From SKKY01 sp964622305 (GTDB lineage Bacteria; Bacillota; Peptococcia; Peptococcales; SKKY01): a DNA stretch of 64,000 bases. Numbering within the stretch: position 1 is the first letter of the stretch; each line of letters starts with the position of its first letter. The notes under the pieces were generated by a model. The model did no database searches. It saw only the letters and a list, made by a program, of their open reading frames with translations, and had not been told where the DNA came from. The position numbers and the translations under genes were made by a program. The DNA lies in assembly GCA_964622305.1 (NCBI GenBank), contig CAZUPR010000001.1:1-64000 (forward strand), in the 5' to 3' direction. Shown one piece after another: positions 9,038-18,026 of the stretch.

Positions 9038-10253
9038 TTTCTGCTTCCCTTCTCATTAAATCCATAGCTCTTACAGGCTGAGGGACCGGAATTTTGACTA
9101 TTGTTTTAGGAGTAGCAACTACATCCATGGGAAAACCATTTTCACTATATATTTCATTAATAATAAAAGAAAAATCTTCTCCTTCAGGTCCAAAAATCTC
9201 CATTTTATCGCCTATTTTAAAATTATTCCTTTGCTCTATAACTGCCATTTTATTTATAGGGTCATATTCCAAAACCTGACCAGTAAAATCATAAGGTTGG
9301 ATATAAGAAGAACTGTCAGTAAAGGCAGACTCCTTATCCATCTCATCAAAATAAAATCCACTTGTATAAGGACGGTGAGAAACCTTATCTAACTCATTGC
9401 GCCAATAATTAACATCAAAGTCTTCCTGAGGGTCGTAGTAATTATCCAAAAGCTTCCTGTAGGCTCTGACGATTGTTGATACATAATAAATACTCTTCAT
9501 TCTGCCTTCTATTTTCAGACTGTCACTGCCAGCTTCAATTAGCTTGTTGAGGTGATCAAAGAGACAAAGATCCTGGGAGTTGAAAATATAGGTTCCCCTC
9601 TCATCTTCTTCGATAGGATAATATTCCCCTGGTCTTTTTTCTTCAACGAGATTATAGCTCCAGCGACAGGATTGAGCACATTCGCCCCTATTGGAATCCC
9701 TGCCAGCCATATAGTTGCTTAAGAGGCATCTGCCTGAATAAGAAATGCACATGGCTCCGTGGATAAAGTTTTCGATTTCCATCTCTGTCTTATCTTTTAT
9801 TTCTCTGACTTCATTTATATTTAGCTCTCTGGCTAATACCACCCTTTTTATGCCTTGCTTCTTCCAAAAAAGTGCACTCTGATAGTTGGTGCAGTTGGCC
9901 TGGGTGCTTAGATGTATTTCAAAATCAGGGAAGTTTTCTCTGACGTAGTATATTATTCCCGGATCAGCAATTATAAGGGCATCTACACCAATTTCCTGTA
10001 TCTGTGACAGATAGGTATTTATACCTTTAAAATCTTCATTCCGGGGAAATATGTTCATGGTTAAATATACTTTTTTATTTCTTTTATGGGCATAACGGAC
10101 CCCGGCATCAATTTCATTTAAGGTAAAATTACCAGCAAAAGCCCGGAGGCCAAAAACTTTTCCGCCAAGATAAACTGCATCAGCTCCATAATTTATAGCG
10201 AATTTTAATTTTTCTATGTTTCCAGCCGGAGCCAGGAGTTCAACCTTTTTCAT
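9009..10253 (-). CDS. trhP: Peptidase U32 family protein, probable tRNA U34 hydroxylase TrhP
   Basis: The 414-residue protein starts VELLAPAGNIEKLKFAINYGADAVY and has the U32 signature IENFIHGAMC-SYSGRCLLSNY, with cysteines around GECAQSCRW that bind an iron-sulfur cluster in the family. U32 enzymes of this type (TrhP) hydroxylate U34 of tRNA using prephenate; the older peptidase label is probably misleading. Its ATG overlaps the trmR stop in a TAATG arrangement. TrmR methylates the hydroxyl TrhP makes, so the coupling supports the assignment. It combines into a single gene what B. subtilis encodes as two. Confidence 0.85.
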   Translation of the reverse strand: MKKVELLAPAGNIEKLKFAINYGADAVYLGGKVFGLRAFAGNFTLNEIDAGVRYAHKRNKKVYLTMNIFPRNEDFKGINTYLSQIQEIGVDALIIADPGIIYYVRENFPDFEIHLSTQANCTNYQSALFWKKQGIKRVVLARELNINEVREIKDKTEMEIENFIHGAMCISYSGRCLLSNYMAGRDSNRGECAQSCRWSYNLVEEKRPGEYYPIEEDERGTYIFNSQDLCLFDHLNKLIEAGSDSLKIEGRMKSIYYVSTIVRAYRKLLDNYYDPQEDFDVNYWRNELDKVSHRPYTSGFYFDEMDKESAFTDSSSYIQPYDFTGQVLEYDPINKMAVIEQRNNFKIGDKMEIFGPEGEDFSFIINEIYSENGFPMDVVATPKTIVKIPVPQPVRAMDLMRREAENDRIRTASY

Positions 10254-10921
10254 TAATCTCTCACCTTCTTTTTAATTATGGCCAAACCATCACCTAGTGG
10301 AATCAGGGTCATCTCATAGTCTTTCTTATTTTTAAAATCTTCTAAAAAATTTCTCATATTAACAACCATGGTCCTCTTTCTTCTTTCTGGATATTCCATA
10401 TTTACTACCCAGCCATTAATAAGGACATTATCAGCAATAATGATGCCATCTTCCTGCAAAATTTGATCAAATTTTTCAAAAAATTTAGGATACTGACCCT
10501 TGGCTGCATCAAGAAAGACCAGGTCGTATTTTTCATTTATTTGATCAACTATTTCTCTGCCATCCCCACAAATAAGCTTTATTTTATCTGAATAAGGACT
10601 TTTATTTACAAATTCCTGGGCCTTTTCTTTACGTCCCGGTAAAAGTTCAATGCTTAAAATTTCTGCACCATCAGGAAGAGCCTTAGCCATGGCCATGGTA
10701 GAATAAGCTAAACCAGTGCCAATTTCTAAAACCTTTTGCGGTCTCTTTATTCCTGTGATAGTTGTCAAAAAATTTGCTATTTCTTCTTCAACTATAGAGA
10801 CATGATGTTCTGTGGCATAAGCAAGAATTTCTTCTTCTAGGGGGGTCTTCTCCGGGAGCAGCATTTTTATAAAATCTTGTAAATCTTTAGCTAATACCTC
10901 TTTCACTGTCTGTAACCCCAA
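10253..10921 (-). CDS. trmR: tRNA 5-hydroxyuridine(34) O-methyltransferase TrmR
   Basis: A 222-residue SAM-dependent O-methyltransferase of the caffeoyl-CoA type with motif I VLEIGTGLAYS, an acidic SIELLPG loop, FLDAAKGQYP and DNVLINGWV. The C-terminal PERRKRT and IPLGDGLAI segments match the YrrM/TrmR family, which converts ho5U34 to mo5U34. The frame opens with TTG at 10921, overlapping mltG by 19 bp. A GTG five codons later (MKEVL) with a GGGG ribosome site is an alternative. It is followed immediately by trhP. Confidence 0.88.
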   Translation of the reverse strand: MGLQTVKEVLAKDLQDFIKMLLPEKTPLEEEILAYATEHHVSIVEEEIANFLTTITGIKRPQKVLEIGTGLAYSTMAMAKALPDGAEILSIELLPGRKEKAQEFVNKSPYSDKIKLICGDGREIVDQINEKYDLVFLDAAKGQYPKFFEKFDQILQEDGIIIADNVLINGWVVNMEYPERRKRTMVVNMRNFLEDFKNKKDYEMTLIPLGDGLAIIKKKVRD

Positions 10922-11922
10922 TCTCTCATTTGCCTTTCGTGCTCTGCATAGCTTTTATTAAAAACATGCTCTCCACTGCCATTATTTTTTGCAAAGAAGA
11001 AAAGATAGTCAGATTGATCAGGTTCATAAACAGCCCTTAAAGCACTTTCTCCTACTGCACAAATTGGTGTTGGAGTAAGACCAGTATTTCTGTAAGTATT
11101 ATAAGGTGAATCAATCTCCAGGTCTTTAAAAAGGACTATTTCTTTCCTTTTACCCAAGGCATATTGGATTGTTGCATCACATTCTAATCTCATATTTAAA
11201 TTGAGCCTGTTTAAGAAAACTGAGGCTATCAAAGGCCTTTCTTTTGCTGCCATAGATTCTGCTTCGACAATAGAGGCTAAAATTAAAGCATCACGTTCAG
11301 AGAGACCTGATTTGTTTTCTGGCAGCCTCTCTTTTACTTTCAAAAATTGGTTAATCATTATTTGAAAGACTTTTCTGGGCTCCTCCTGCCTGGAAATATA
11401 ATAAGTTTCAGGGAAGAGGTAGCCTTCAAGTCTGTGTTTATCTTTTTTTAAAGGAGCTATAAATTCATATTCAGGAAAATCCTCTTCTATTGCCAGCTTC
11501 CAGAAAATATCCTCAGACATTATTCCTTCTTTTTCCATGACTTCAGCAATTTGCCAGATTGTGTAACCCTCGGGAATAGTAAACTTTTTTTGGATAGAAA
11601 CTCCTTTAATTATTATATCTGTTATTTCTTCTACAGTCATAGTATTTAAAAGAAGATACTGTCCTGCTTTTAGCTGAGGAGCAAGCTTATTGATTTTTAC
11701 ATAAGTTAAAAAAATCTGCTCATCTTTAATTAAACCTTCCTCCTTCAAGTTCTTGGCAATAATGGCAGGTGTTGCACCTTTCTCCACCGAAAATTCTATT
11801 TTTCTTTCTTCATTTTCACTATTGGGTGCCTGGAGATTTGTTTGATAATAAAAATAAGCACCAGAAGCAGATATTAACAATATAGCCAGTATAATTATTA
11901 TATATTTAGATATCTTTTTCAT
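10903..11922 (-). CDS. mltG: Endolytic murein transglycosylase MltG
   Basis: This 339-residue YceG-like enzyme cleaves nascent peptidoglycan strands at the membrane. It has an N-terminal membrane anchor (residues 5-25), a LysM-like subdomain and the catalytic glutamate in SIVEAESM, followed by ASVFLNRL and the CDATIQYALG and YNTYRNTGLTPTPI motifs. The start at 11922 follows AAGGAG; a 55-codon upstream extension in the same frame reads through a terminator hairpin and is rejected. It lies between DUF1292 and trmR, as in B. subtilis. Confidence 0.93.
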   Translation of the reverse strand: MKKISKYIIIILAILLISASGAYFYYQTNLQAPNSENEERKIEFSVEKGATPAIIAKNLKEEGLIKDEQIFLTYVKINKLAPQLKAGQYLLLNTMTVEEITDIIIKGVSIQKKFTIPEGYTIWQIAEVMEKEGIMSEDIFWKLAIEEDFPEYEFIAPLKKDKHRLEGYLFPETYYISRQEEPRKVFQIMINQFLKVKERLPENKSGLSERDALILASIVEAESMAAKERPLIASVFLNRLNLNMRLECDATIQYALGKRKEIVLFKDLEIDSPYNTYRNTGLTPTPICAVGESALRAVYEPDQSDYLFFFAKNNGSGEHVFNKSYAEHERQMRDWGYRQ

Positions 11923-11939
11923 ATTTTCTCCTTCTTGGC

Positions 11940-11967
11940 AAAATAAAACCACCCCAAAAGGGGTGGT
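11940..11967 (-). terminator. Intrinsic terminator after the DUF1292 gene
   Basis: Eight-bp stem (11948-11955 with 11960-11967) and AAAA loop, followed on the minus transcript by TTTATTTT. It sits between the DUF1292 stop and the mltG ribosome site, with no room for a promoter downstream. Confidence 0.85.
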
Positions 11968-11974
11968 ATCCTTT

Positions 11975-12250
11975 TTATTCTTCTTCGTCTTCCTCTTCTG
12001 AGAGTTCATCCCAGAGATCAGCAATTTTTTCCCACTCTTCGTCGTCTTCAATTTCAACAAGAATTTCTTCTCCATCTTCCATTTCAACTCTAAAGATGAT
12101 TATTTCGTCCATATCTTCATCTTCAGCTAAAGGGGATAATACTACGTACTCTTTGTCTTCAGAATCAATGCTGCCTACAAATTCAAATTCTATTTCATTA
12201 CCATCTTCGTCAATTAGTACCAGGGTATCTGTTTCAGGATTATTAGTCAT
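11975..12250 (-). CDS. DUF1292 family acidic protein (YrzB-like)
   Basis: The 91-residue product is strongly acidic, with LIDEDGNEIEFEFV at the front and a C-terminal tail of D and E residues. This is the DUF1292/YrzB family always found near ruvX and ireB in Firmicutes; its role is unknown. The ATG at 12250 is chosen because GGAAGGAG sits 8 bp upstream and the family begins there; the longer frame to 12316 adds 22 unconserved residues. Confidence 0.88.
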   Translation of the reverse strand: MTNNPETDTLVLIDEDGNEIEFEFVGSIDSEDKEYVVLSPLAEDEDMDEIIIFRVEMEDGEEILVEIEDDEEWEKIADLWDELSEEEDEEE

Positions 12251-12320
12251 TGGATATCCACTCCTTCCTATCTGCAAGGTTATCAAATCTATATTTAAAA
12301 AGCAAGAAATAATCAATCTC

Positions 12321-12731
12321 TTAATAGTATCTTTTTAAATAGTTTTGCAAAATTAAATTTGCTGCAAGCTGGTCAATTACTTTTTTTCTTTTTTTTCTGG
12401 AGACATTCCCATCAATTAAAACTTTTTCAGCCTCAACTGTGGTTAATCTTTCATCAGAAAAATCAATTTTAACTTCTGTATAGCCAGATAATTTTTCAAC
12501 AAAGTCCCTGACTTTGCCAGCCTGGGGGCCTTCGCTGCCGTCCATGTTTTTAGGCAGGCCAGCAACTAGAATTGAGACTTCTTTTTCTTTAATTAAATCA
12601 GCCAGATACTGAAAATCTTGGTCGGAGTTTTTTCTCTCATAAGTTTCCAGAGCCTGAGAGGTGATTTTAAGAGGATCACTTAAAGCTACCCCTATTTTTT
12701 TATCACCTATGTCTAAACCCATTATTCTCAA
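12321..12731 (-). CDS. ruvX: Holliday junction resolvase-like RuvX (YqgF)
   Basis: A 136-residue RNase H-fold protein with GLDIGDKKIGVALSD, LVAGLPKNMDG and the SDERLTT motif. RuvX/YqgF relatives process the 5' end of 16S rRNA precursor and resemble Holliday resolvases. The TTG at 12731 is taken as start: AGAGGT lies 6 bp before it and the first residues MRIMGLD match the family, whereas the next ATG would be too far from the ribosome site. It sits 12 bp after ireB. Confidence 0.92.
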   Translation of the reverse strand: MRIMGLDIGDKKIGVALSDPLKITSQALETYERKNSDQDFQYLADLIKEKEVSILVAGLPKNMDGSEGPQAGKVRDFVEKLSGYTEVKIDFSDERLTTVEAEKVLIDGNVSRKKRKKVIDQLAANLILQNYLKRYY

Positions 12732-12743
12732 ATTTCTACCTCT

Positions 12744-12998
12744 TTATTTTTCCATATACTTGGTTAAAATTTCTTCTACCAGTTCATTCCTGTCAATCTT
12801 TTTAATTTGATTTCTGGCATCATTATAACTGGTAATATAGGCAGGATCACCAGAAATAATGTAGCCAACCAGCTGATTAACAGGATTATATCCTTTCTCT
12901 GTCAAAGAAGCGTAGACATTGTCCAGAACTTCTTTTATATAACTATCTTTTTCTGGATTGATTTTAAAATGCACTGTTTCATCAAATTTCAGACTCAT
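12744..12998 (-). CDS. ireB: IreB family regulatory phosphoprotein (UPF0297)
   Basis: This 84-residue protein is the IreB/YrzL family, with VLDNVYASLTEKGYNP, QLVGYIISGDPAYI and ARNQIKKIDR. In enterococci IreB is phosphorylated by the Ser/Thr kinase IreK and modulates cell-wall stress tolerance. The threonine in the phosphorylated N-terminus of that protein has a counterpart in ETVHFK. It lies between alaS and ruvX, the usual position. Confidence 0.93.
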   Translation of the reverse strand: MSLKFDETVHFKINPEKDSYIKEVLDNVYASLTEKGYNPVNQLVGYIISGDPAYITSYNDARNQIKKIDRNELVEEILTKYMEK

Positions 12999-13025
12999 TA
13001 TTTCTGCCTCCTTATTTTTTCTTTT

Positions 13026-15674
13026 TTAAGCTATTTGTTCTTTAATTATTTTTTCTGCTAGTTCCAGGGCTTCTTTTATTTTTGCAGGGTCTTTGCCACC
13101 AGCTTGAGCCAAATCGGGCCTTCCACCGCCGCCACCACCACAAACTCTGGCAACTTCTTTAACAATATTTCCAGCGTGAATTTTTCCAGCCAGATCTTTT
13201 GTTGCTGCAGCCAGGATATTTACCTTACCTTCACTTTCAGAAGCTAAAACAATTATTGCAGATTCTAATTTGTCTCTAAACTGGTCGGCCATTTGGCGCA
13301 GGTTTTCCATGCTTTGGCCTTTGATATCAGCTATTAATGCTTTTGGTCCTTGCTCAGTCAATTCAAAAGCTTGTCCTAAAAGATCATCAACAAGATTTTT
13401 AGATTGCTGGCTTTTATATTTCCCAAGCTCTGCTTCCAAATCTTTGTTAGTTTGGAAAAGCTGATTTATTCTGCCTGCTACATCACTTCTGTTTGTTTTA
13501 AGGGTACTTAGAATTTGATTTAATAAATCTTCATCTTCTTTTTGTGCCTTGTAGGCTGTAAAACTACTGACTGCTTCTATTCTTCTTACGCCAGCTGCTA
13601 CTGCTCCTTCAGAAAGAATCTTAAAAATACCAATTTCACTGGTATTTTTAATGTGGGTTCCACCACAAAGTTCCATGCTGAAGTCGCCAATCTTAATGCA
13701 TCTGACAATTTCCCCATATTTTTCGCCAAAGAGGGCTACAACGCCCATTTCCTTGGCCTTATCAAGTTCAGTAATAAAAGCTTCAACAGGAATGGCCTGA
13801 AAGACAACCTGGTTAACTCTTTTTTCTATTTCAGCCAGTTCATCTGTAGTAATAGCTGAAAAATGAGAAAAGTCAAAACGTAATCTGCCTGGTTCTACAT
13901 AAGAACCCGCCTGATTTACATGATCACCAAGAACTTCTTTAAGAACCTTATGCAAAATATGAGTAGATGTATGGTTTCTTTCAGTTGATTTTCTTAAAAA
14001 CTCTGCAATCTGAGCTTTTCCATCTTCTCCGGCAGAAATTTGCCCCTTAACTCTTCCTATATGCACGTATTTTCCATCAGGCATCTTTCTGGTGTCTTTT
14101 ACCTCAAGGCTGCCATGATTAAAGCTTATAAGGCCTTGGTCACCAATTTGGCCACCACCTTCAGCATAGAAAGGAGTTCTGTTTAAAATCACATAAACTT
14201 CCTCTCCCTCAAGGGCTGAGTCTTTCTTTTGGCCATCGACCAGAATACCCATAAGGTTTACCTGAGTTTCTAGTTCATTATAACCAAGGAATTCTGTAGC
14301 AGGAATGTCTTGAAAGTTATTGCTTACAGCAAAAGCTAAATCCCAGGCCCTGTTTTCTTTTTGGGCTTCTCTGGCTCTTTTTCTCTGCATTTCCATTTCT
14401 TCGTTAAAGCCATCAATATCAACAGTAAAACCATTTTCCTCGGCAATATCGCCCGTCAGATCAATGGGAAAACCGTAAGTATCATAAAGGGTAAAACTTT
14501 CTTTACCAGAAATAACTCTTCTGCCTTCATCTTTCATTTTTGCAATAATAGAATTTATAATTTTCATACCGTCATCAAGAGTCAGCTGGAATCTTTCTTC
14601 TTCAGTCTTGATAACTTTTTGAATGTAGGATAGTTTTTCTCCTATTTCTGGAAAGTCTTCCCCCATTAGATCATTAATCAGAGGAGCAAAACCATAAAGA
14701 AAAGGTCCTTCTATTCCTAATACCTGACCAAATCTGGCTGCCCTTCTGAGAATTCTTCTTAATACGTAACCTCTGCCTTCATTGCTTGGTAAAACACCAT
14801 CAGCAATTAAAAAACTACATGAACGGGCGTGATCTGCAATAACCCTGAAGGGAAAACCTCCAGGTCCTTTATCGTAGGTCTTGCCAGATATTTCTTCAGC
14901 CCTGGTAATTAAAGGTCTGATCAAATCAATTTCATAGTTGCTGTCTACATCCTGAACTACAGATGCTATCCTTTCCAGACCCATACCAGTATCAATACTT
15001 GGACTGGGCAGGGGAGTAAGTGTGCCTTTTTCATCGCGATTATACTGCATGAAAACCAAATTCCAGATTTCCAGCCATCTGTCACAGTCACAGACCCCTA
15101 AAGCACAAACTGGAGCATCGCAAGATTTATCTTGGCCTCTGTCGATGTGAATTTCACTGCAAGGACCACAAGGACCTGTGTCGCCCATAGCCCAAAAATT
15201 ATCTGCTTCGCCCATTTTTAAAATTCTTTCAGCTGGGACAGGAGTAAGTTCCTGCCAAAGCTGGCCTGCTTCATCATCATCTTCAAAAATAGTAATATAT
15301 AGTTTGTCTTGAGGAAGACCAAGTTCTTTAGTTAAAAACTCCCAGGCAAAACTGATAGCATCTCTTTTAAAGTAATCACCAAAAGAAAAGTTTCCAAGCA
15401 TTTCAAAAAAAGTATGGTGCCTGGCTGTACGGCCAACTGTATCCAGGTCATTATGCTTACCGCCTGCTCTGACACATTTTTGAGAGGTCACAGCCCTTTT
15501 ATAATCTCTTTTTTCAAGACCAAGAAAAACATCCTTAAACTGGTTCATCCCAGCATTATTAAATAAAAGTGTTGGATCATTATATGGTATTAAAGAAGAG
15601 CTGCGAACCTCTTCATGGCCATGCTCTTTAAAATACTTGATAAATTTGCTTCTAATTTCTTTTGTTGTCAGCAT
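13026..15674 (-). CDS. alaS: Alanyl-tRNA synthetase
   Basis: Full-length AlaS, 882 residues. The N-terminal class II catalytic core carries FNNAGMNQFKD and RHHTFFEMLGNFSFGDYFK. The tRNA-recognition region has CDAPVC; the editing domain has HTSTHILHKVL and CGGTH, which bind zinc and hydrolyse mischarged Ser/Gly-tRNA-Ala. The C-terminal DHHA1 region ends with CGGGGGGRPDLAQAGG. The ATG follows AGGAGG. The 37-bp gap after mnmA is too short for a T-box; a probable extended -10 promoter lies there. First gene of the alaS-ireB-ruvX-DUF1292 group. Confidence 0.97.
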   Translation of the reverse strand: MLTTKEIRSKFIKYFKEHGHEEVRSSSLIPYNDPTLLFNNAGMNQFKDVFLGLEKRDYKRAVTSQKCVRAGGKHNDLDTVGRTARHHTFFEMLGNFSFGDYFKRDAISFAWEFLTKELGLPQDKLYITIFEDDDEAGQLWQELTPVPAERILKMGEADNFWAMGDTGPCGPCSEIHIDRGQDKSCDAPVCALGVCDCDRWLEIWNLVFMQYNRDEKGTLTPLPSPSIDTGMGLERIASVVQDVDSNYEIDLIRPLITRAEEISGKTYDKGPGGFPFRVIADHARSCSFLIADGVLPSNEGRGYVLRRILRRAARFGQVLGIEGPFLYGFAPLINDLMGEDFPEIGEKLSYIQKVIKTEEERFQLTLDDGMKIINSIIAKMKDEGRRVISGKESFTLYDTYGFPIDLTGDIAEENGFTVDIDGFNEEMEMQRKRAREAQKENRAWDLAFAVSNNFQDIPATEFLGYNELETQVNLMGILVDGQKKDSALEGEEVYVILNRTPFYAEGGGQIGDQGLISFNHGSLEVKDTRKMPDGKYVHIGRVKGQISAGEDGKAQIAEFLRKSTERNHTSTHILHKVLKEVLGDHVNQAGSYVEPGRLRFDFSHFSAITTDELAEIEKRVNQVVFQAIPVEAFITELDKAKEMGVVALFGEKYGEIVRCIKIGDFSMELCGGTHIKNTSEIGIFKILSEGAVAAGVRRIEAVSSFTAYKAQKEDEDLLNQILSTLKTNRSDVAGRINQLFQTNKDLEAELGKYKSQQSKNLVDDLLGQAFELTEQGPKALIADIKGQSMENLRQMADQFRDKLESAIIVLASESEGKVNILAAATKDLAGKIHAGNIVKEVARVCGGGGGGRPDLAQAGGKDPAKIKEALELAEKIIKEQIA

Positions 15675-15705
15675 CTCTTTCCCTCCTGGATATTTGAATT
15701 ATTCC

Positions 15706-15714
15706 ATTATATCA
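15706..15714 (-). promoter_or_regulatory. Probable extended -10 promoter of alaS
   Basis: Minus-strand TGATATAAT (TGn plus perfect TATAAT) lies 32 bp before the alaS start. The TG is part of the mnmA stop codon TGA. No good -35 is seen at 16-18 bp, consistent with an extended -10 element. Confidence 0.55.
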
Positions 15715-16764
15715 TAAACTTTTTAGAATTACTCCACCAGCAAGTAAGATATTATCCTTATAAATTACAATTGACTGGCCCGGGCTTATGGCCCTTTGAT
15801 TTTCTAAAAAATATACTTCTATCTTATCTTTAGATAGGTGTTTTACCCTTGCCTGGGCAGTTTTTAAAGAGTATCTGATTTTTACATCATAAATAATATT
15901 TTCATCAAGAAGGCTTCCGTCAACCAAATTGAGCTCATCGGCCAGTAAACCTCCCGAATAAAGGTCCTTGTCCTGACCCAGGTAAAGGGCATTTCCCTCA
16001 AGGTTTTTAGAAACAACATAGGCCGGTTCCTTTAAACTCAGTCCCAAACCCTTTCTTTGACCTATTGTATAAAAAGGCAGGCCCTGGTGCTGACCCAAAA
16101 GCTCCCCTTGCATATTATAGACAGGTCCTTTAGCAAAAGCCTTCTGTCCAATAGATTCAAGTAAGAATTTTTTATAGTCATTGTCTGAAATAAAACAAAT
16201 TTCCTGACTATCTTTTTTGCGGGCAAGATGCAGGTCTGCCTTGAGGGCGAGTTCCTTTACCTCTTCTTTGGTATAAGATGCCAGTGGGAAAATAGTTTTG
16301 CTAAGAGAAGCCTGATTTAAATAATAAAGAAAATAAGATTGGTCCTTACTTAAATCCCTGGCCTGCTTAAGATAGTAAGCATTTTTTTGTGGATCATGAT
16401 AAAGATCAACATAATGGCCACTGGCCAGGTATTGGATATCAAGGTCTTTTACCAGGTCAAAAAAGAGCTTGAACTTTATTTCCCGGTTGCAAACAACACA
16501 GGGGTTTGGCGTCAAGCCTTTTAAATAGCTATCTGTAAAATAATCAATTACCTTTTCTTTAAATTCTTTTCTGACATCGAATACCAAGAAATCTATTCCT
16601 AATTTTTCAGCAACCTGTCTTGCATCCTCTGAGGCTGCCTGAGATTTATCCTTTTCAAGCATCTGTAAATAGACTCCTGTAACCTCATAACCCGCTTCTT
16701 TTAGTAAAAGGGCTGATACTGAACTATCTACACCGCCACTCATTCCAAGAGCAACTTTTTTCAT
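15712..16764 (-). CDS. mnmA: tRNA-specific 2-thiouridylase MnmA
   Basis: MnmA adds sulfur to C2 of U34 in Lys, Glu and Gln tRNAs. The 350-residue protein has the PP-loop GMSGGVDSSVSA at residues 8-19, catalytic cysteines in NPCVVCNREIKF and SQEICFISD, and GQRKGLG further on. The 5' end overlaps the rarA stop by 4 bp. The cysteine desulfurase and CymR genes that sit between rarA and mnmA in Bacillus are absent here, so sulfur delivery must be encoded elsewhere. Confidence 0.95.
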   Translation of the reverse strand: MKKVALGMSGGVDSSVSALLLKEAGYEVTGVYLQMLEKDKSQAASEDARQVAEKLGIDFLVFDVRKEFKEKVIDYFTDSYLKGLTPNPCVVCNREIKFKLFFDLVKDLDIQYLASGHYVDLYHDPQKNAYYLKQARDLSKDQSYFLYYLNQASLSKTIFPLASYTKEEVKELALKADLHLARKKDSQEICFISDNDYKKFLLESIGQKAFAKGPVYNMQGELLGQHQGLPFYTIGQRKGLGLSLKEPAYVVSKNLEGNALYLGQDKDLYSGGLLADELNLVDGSLLDENIIYDVKIRYSLKTAQARVKHLSKDKIEVYFLENQRAISPGQSIVIYKDNILLAGGVILKSL

Positions 16765-18005
16765 TTATTTTCCCTTCTTTTGAAAAATTTATTATTAATT
16801 AATTTATCTGGCAAATACTGTTGATCAACCCAATTACCCTCATAATTATGAGGATAAAGATAACCTTCACCACCATGAGAACGCAAATGTCTGGGAACCG
16901 GGTATATTTTACCATTGGAAATTTCTTTCATTGAGTAGTTAATACTCTCATAAGCCTGGTTGTTTTTTTTAGCCAGGGCACAGTAGAGGGCTGCATGAGA
17001 AAGGGTAATTCTGGCTTCAGGCATTCCCAATCTTTCAACAGCCTGATAAGCAGCCAAAACAAGAGGCAAAGCCTGGCTGTCTGCCAGGCCAATATCTTCA
17101 GAAGCGAAGATTAAAATTCTTCTGGCTATAAACAAAGGATCTTCCCCAGCTTCAAGCATAAGAGCCAAATAGTATACAGTTGCATCAGGATCGGACCCTC
17201 TCATGCTTTTTATAAATGCTGAGATAACATCATAATGCTGGTCGCCACTTTTATCATAAGTAACTGCAGGCTTTTGTATGGACTCCTGAGCAACCTCAAG
17301 ATCAATCTTCCGGACTCCTTCCTTATCAGGCATTGAAGATAATACAGCTGTTTCCAGAGCATTTAAAGCCTTTCTGGCATCGCCGGAAGCAAAATAAACT
17401 ATATGATCCAGGGCATCACTTTTTAGATCAATCTGGAAGTTTCCCAGTCCTCTTTCTTTATCGCTTATTGCCTCTTCTAATATTTCTTTTATATCTTCTT
17501 TTTCCAGTTTTTTTATAGGAAAAACATTGAGCCTCGATAAAAGAGCTGAGTTTACTGAAAAGTAAGGATTTTCTGTTGTAGCTCCTATTAGTGTGATAAG
17601 TCCTGCCTCGACTGAAGGAAGGAGAGCATCTTGCTGAGATTTATTAAAACGGTGGATTTCATCAATAAAAAGGATGGTCTCCTGGCCGTAAAACTTTTTA
17701 TTGTCTTCAGCCTTGTTTATTATTTTTTTTATATCCTGTACTCCACTGACAACGGCATTGATTTTGTTAAAATCTGCCTGACTGCTATTAGCTATAGCCA
17801 TGGCAATAGTGGTTTTTCCTGTGCCTGGAGGCCCGTGAAAAATCATTGACCCCATCTTTTCAGCTTTAAGAAGCCTGTTTAAAAGTTTGCCCGGGCCCAA
17901 AATATGGGACTGGCCTTTAATATTTTCTATTTTTTCAGGCCTCATTCTGTCAGCCAGGGGAGCATTCTTTTTCTTGTCTAAATTACTATAATCAAATAAA
18001 TCCAA
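16761..18005 (-). CDS. rarA: Replication-associated recombination ATPase RarA (MgsA)
   Basis: This AAA+ clamp-loader-like ATPase acts at stalled forks. APLADRMRPEKIENIKGQ precedes Walker A GPPGTGKTTIA and Walker B LFIDEIHRFNKSQQD, then sensor GATTENPYFSVN and the C-terminal RARA domain with ASEDIGLAD. The start is placed at a TTG at 18005 because AGGTGA lies 5-6 bp upstream and the protein then begins MDLFDY, as in relatives; the GTG at 18014 overlaps that ribosome site. Length 414 is typical. Confidence 0.93.
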   Translation of the reverse strand: MDLFDYSNLDKKKNAPLADRMRPEKIENIKGQSHILGPGKLLNRLLKAEKMGSMIFHGPPGTGKTTIAMAIANSSQADFNKINAVVSGVQDIKKIINKAEDNKKFYGQETILFIDEIHRFNKSQQDALLPSVEAGLITLIGATTENPYFSVNSALLSRLNVFPIKKLEKEDIKEILEEAISDKERGLGNFQIDLKSDALDHIVYFASGDARKALNALETAVLSSMPDKEGVRKIDLEVAQESIQKPAVTYDKSGDQHYDVISAFIKSMRGSDPDATVYYLALMLEAGEDPLFIARRILIFASEDIGLADSQALPLVLAAYQAVERLGMPEARITLSHAALYCALAKKNNQAYESINYSMKEISNGKIYPVPRHLRSHGGEGYLYPHNYEGNWVDQQYLPDKLINNKFFKRRENK

Positions 18006-18026
18006 AAAAATCACCTGTAATATTTT

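Noticed and set aside
11923..12087. 55-codon N-terminal extension of mltG
   Set aside because: It reads through a terminator and the DUF1292 gene in another frame; AAGGAG and the membrane anchor fix the start at 11922.
15675..15705. Possible T-box leaders before alaS, and likewise before aspS, hisS and proS
   Set aside because: The gaps before these synthetase genes are at most 37 bp or overlap, far too short for a T-box.
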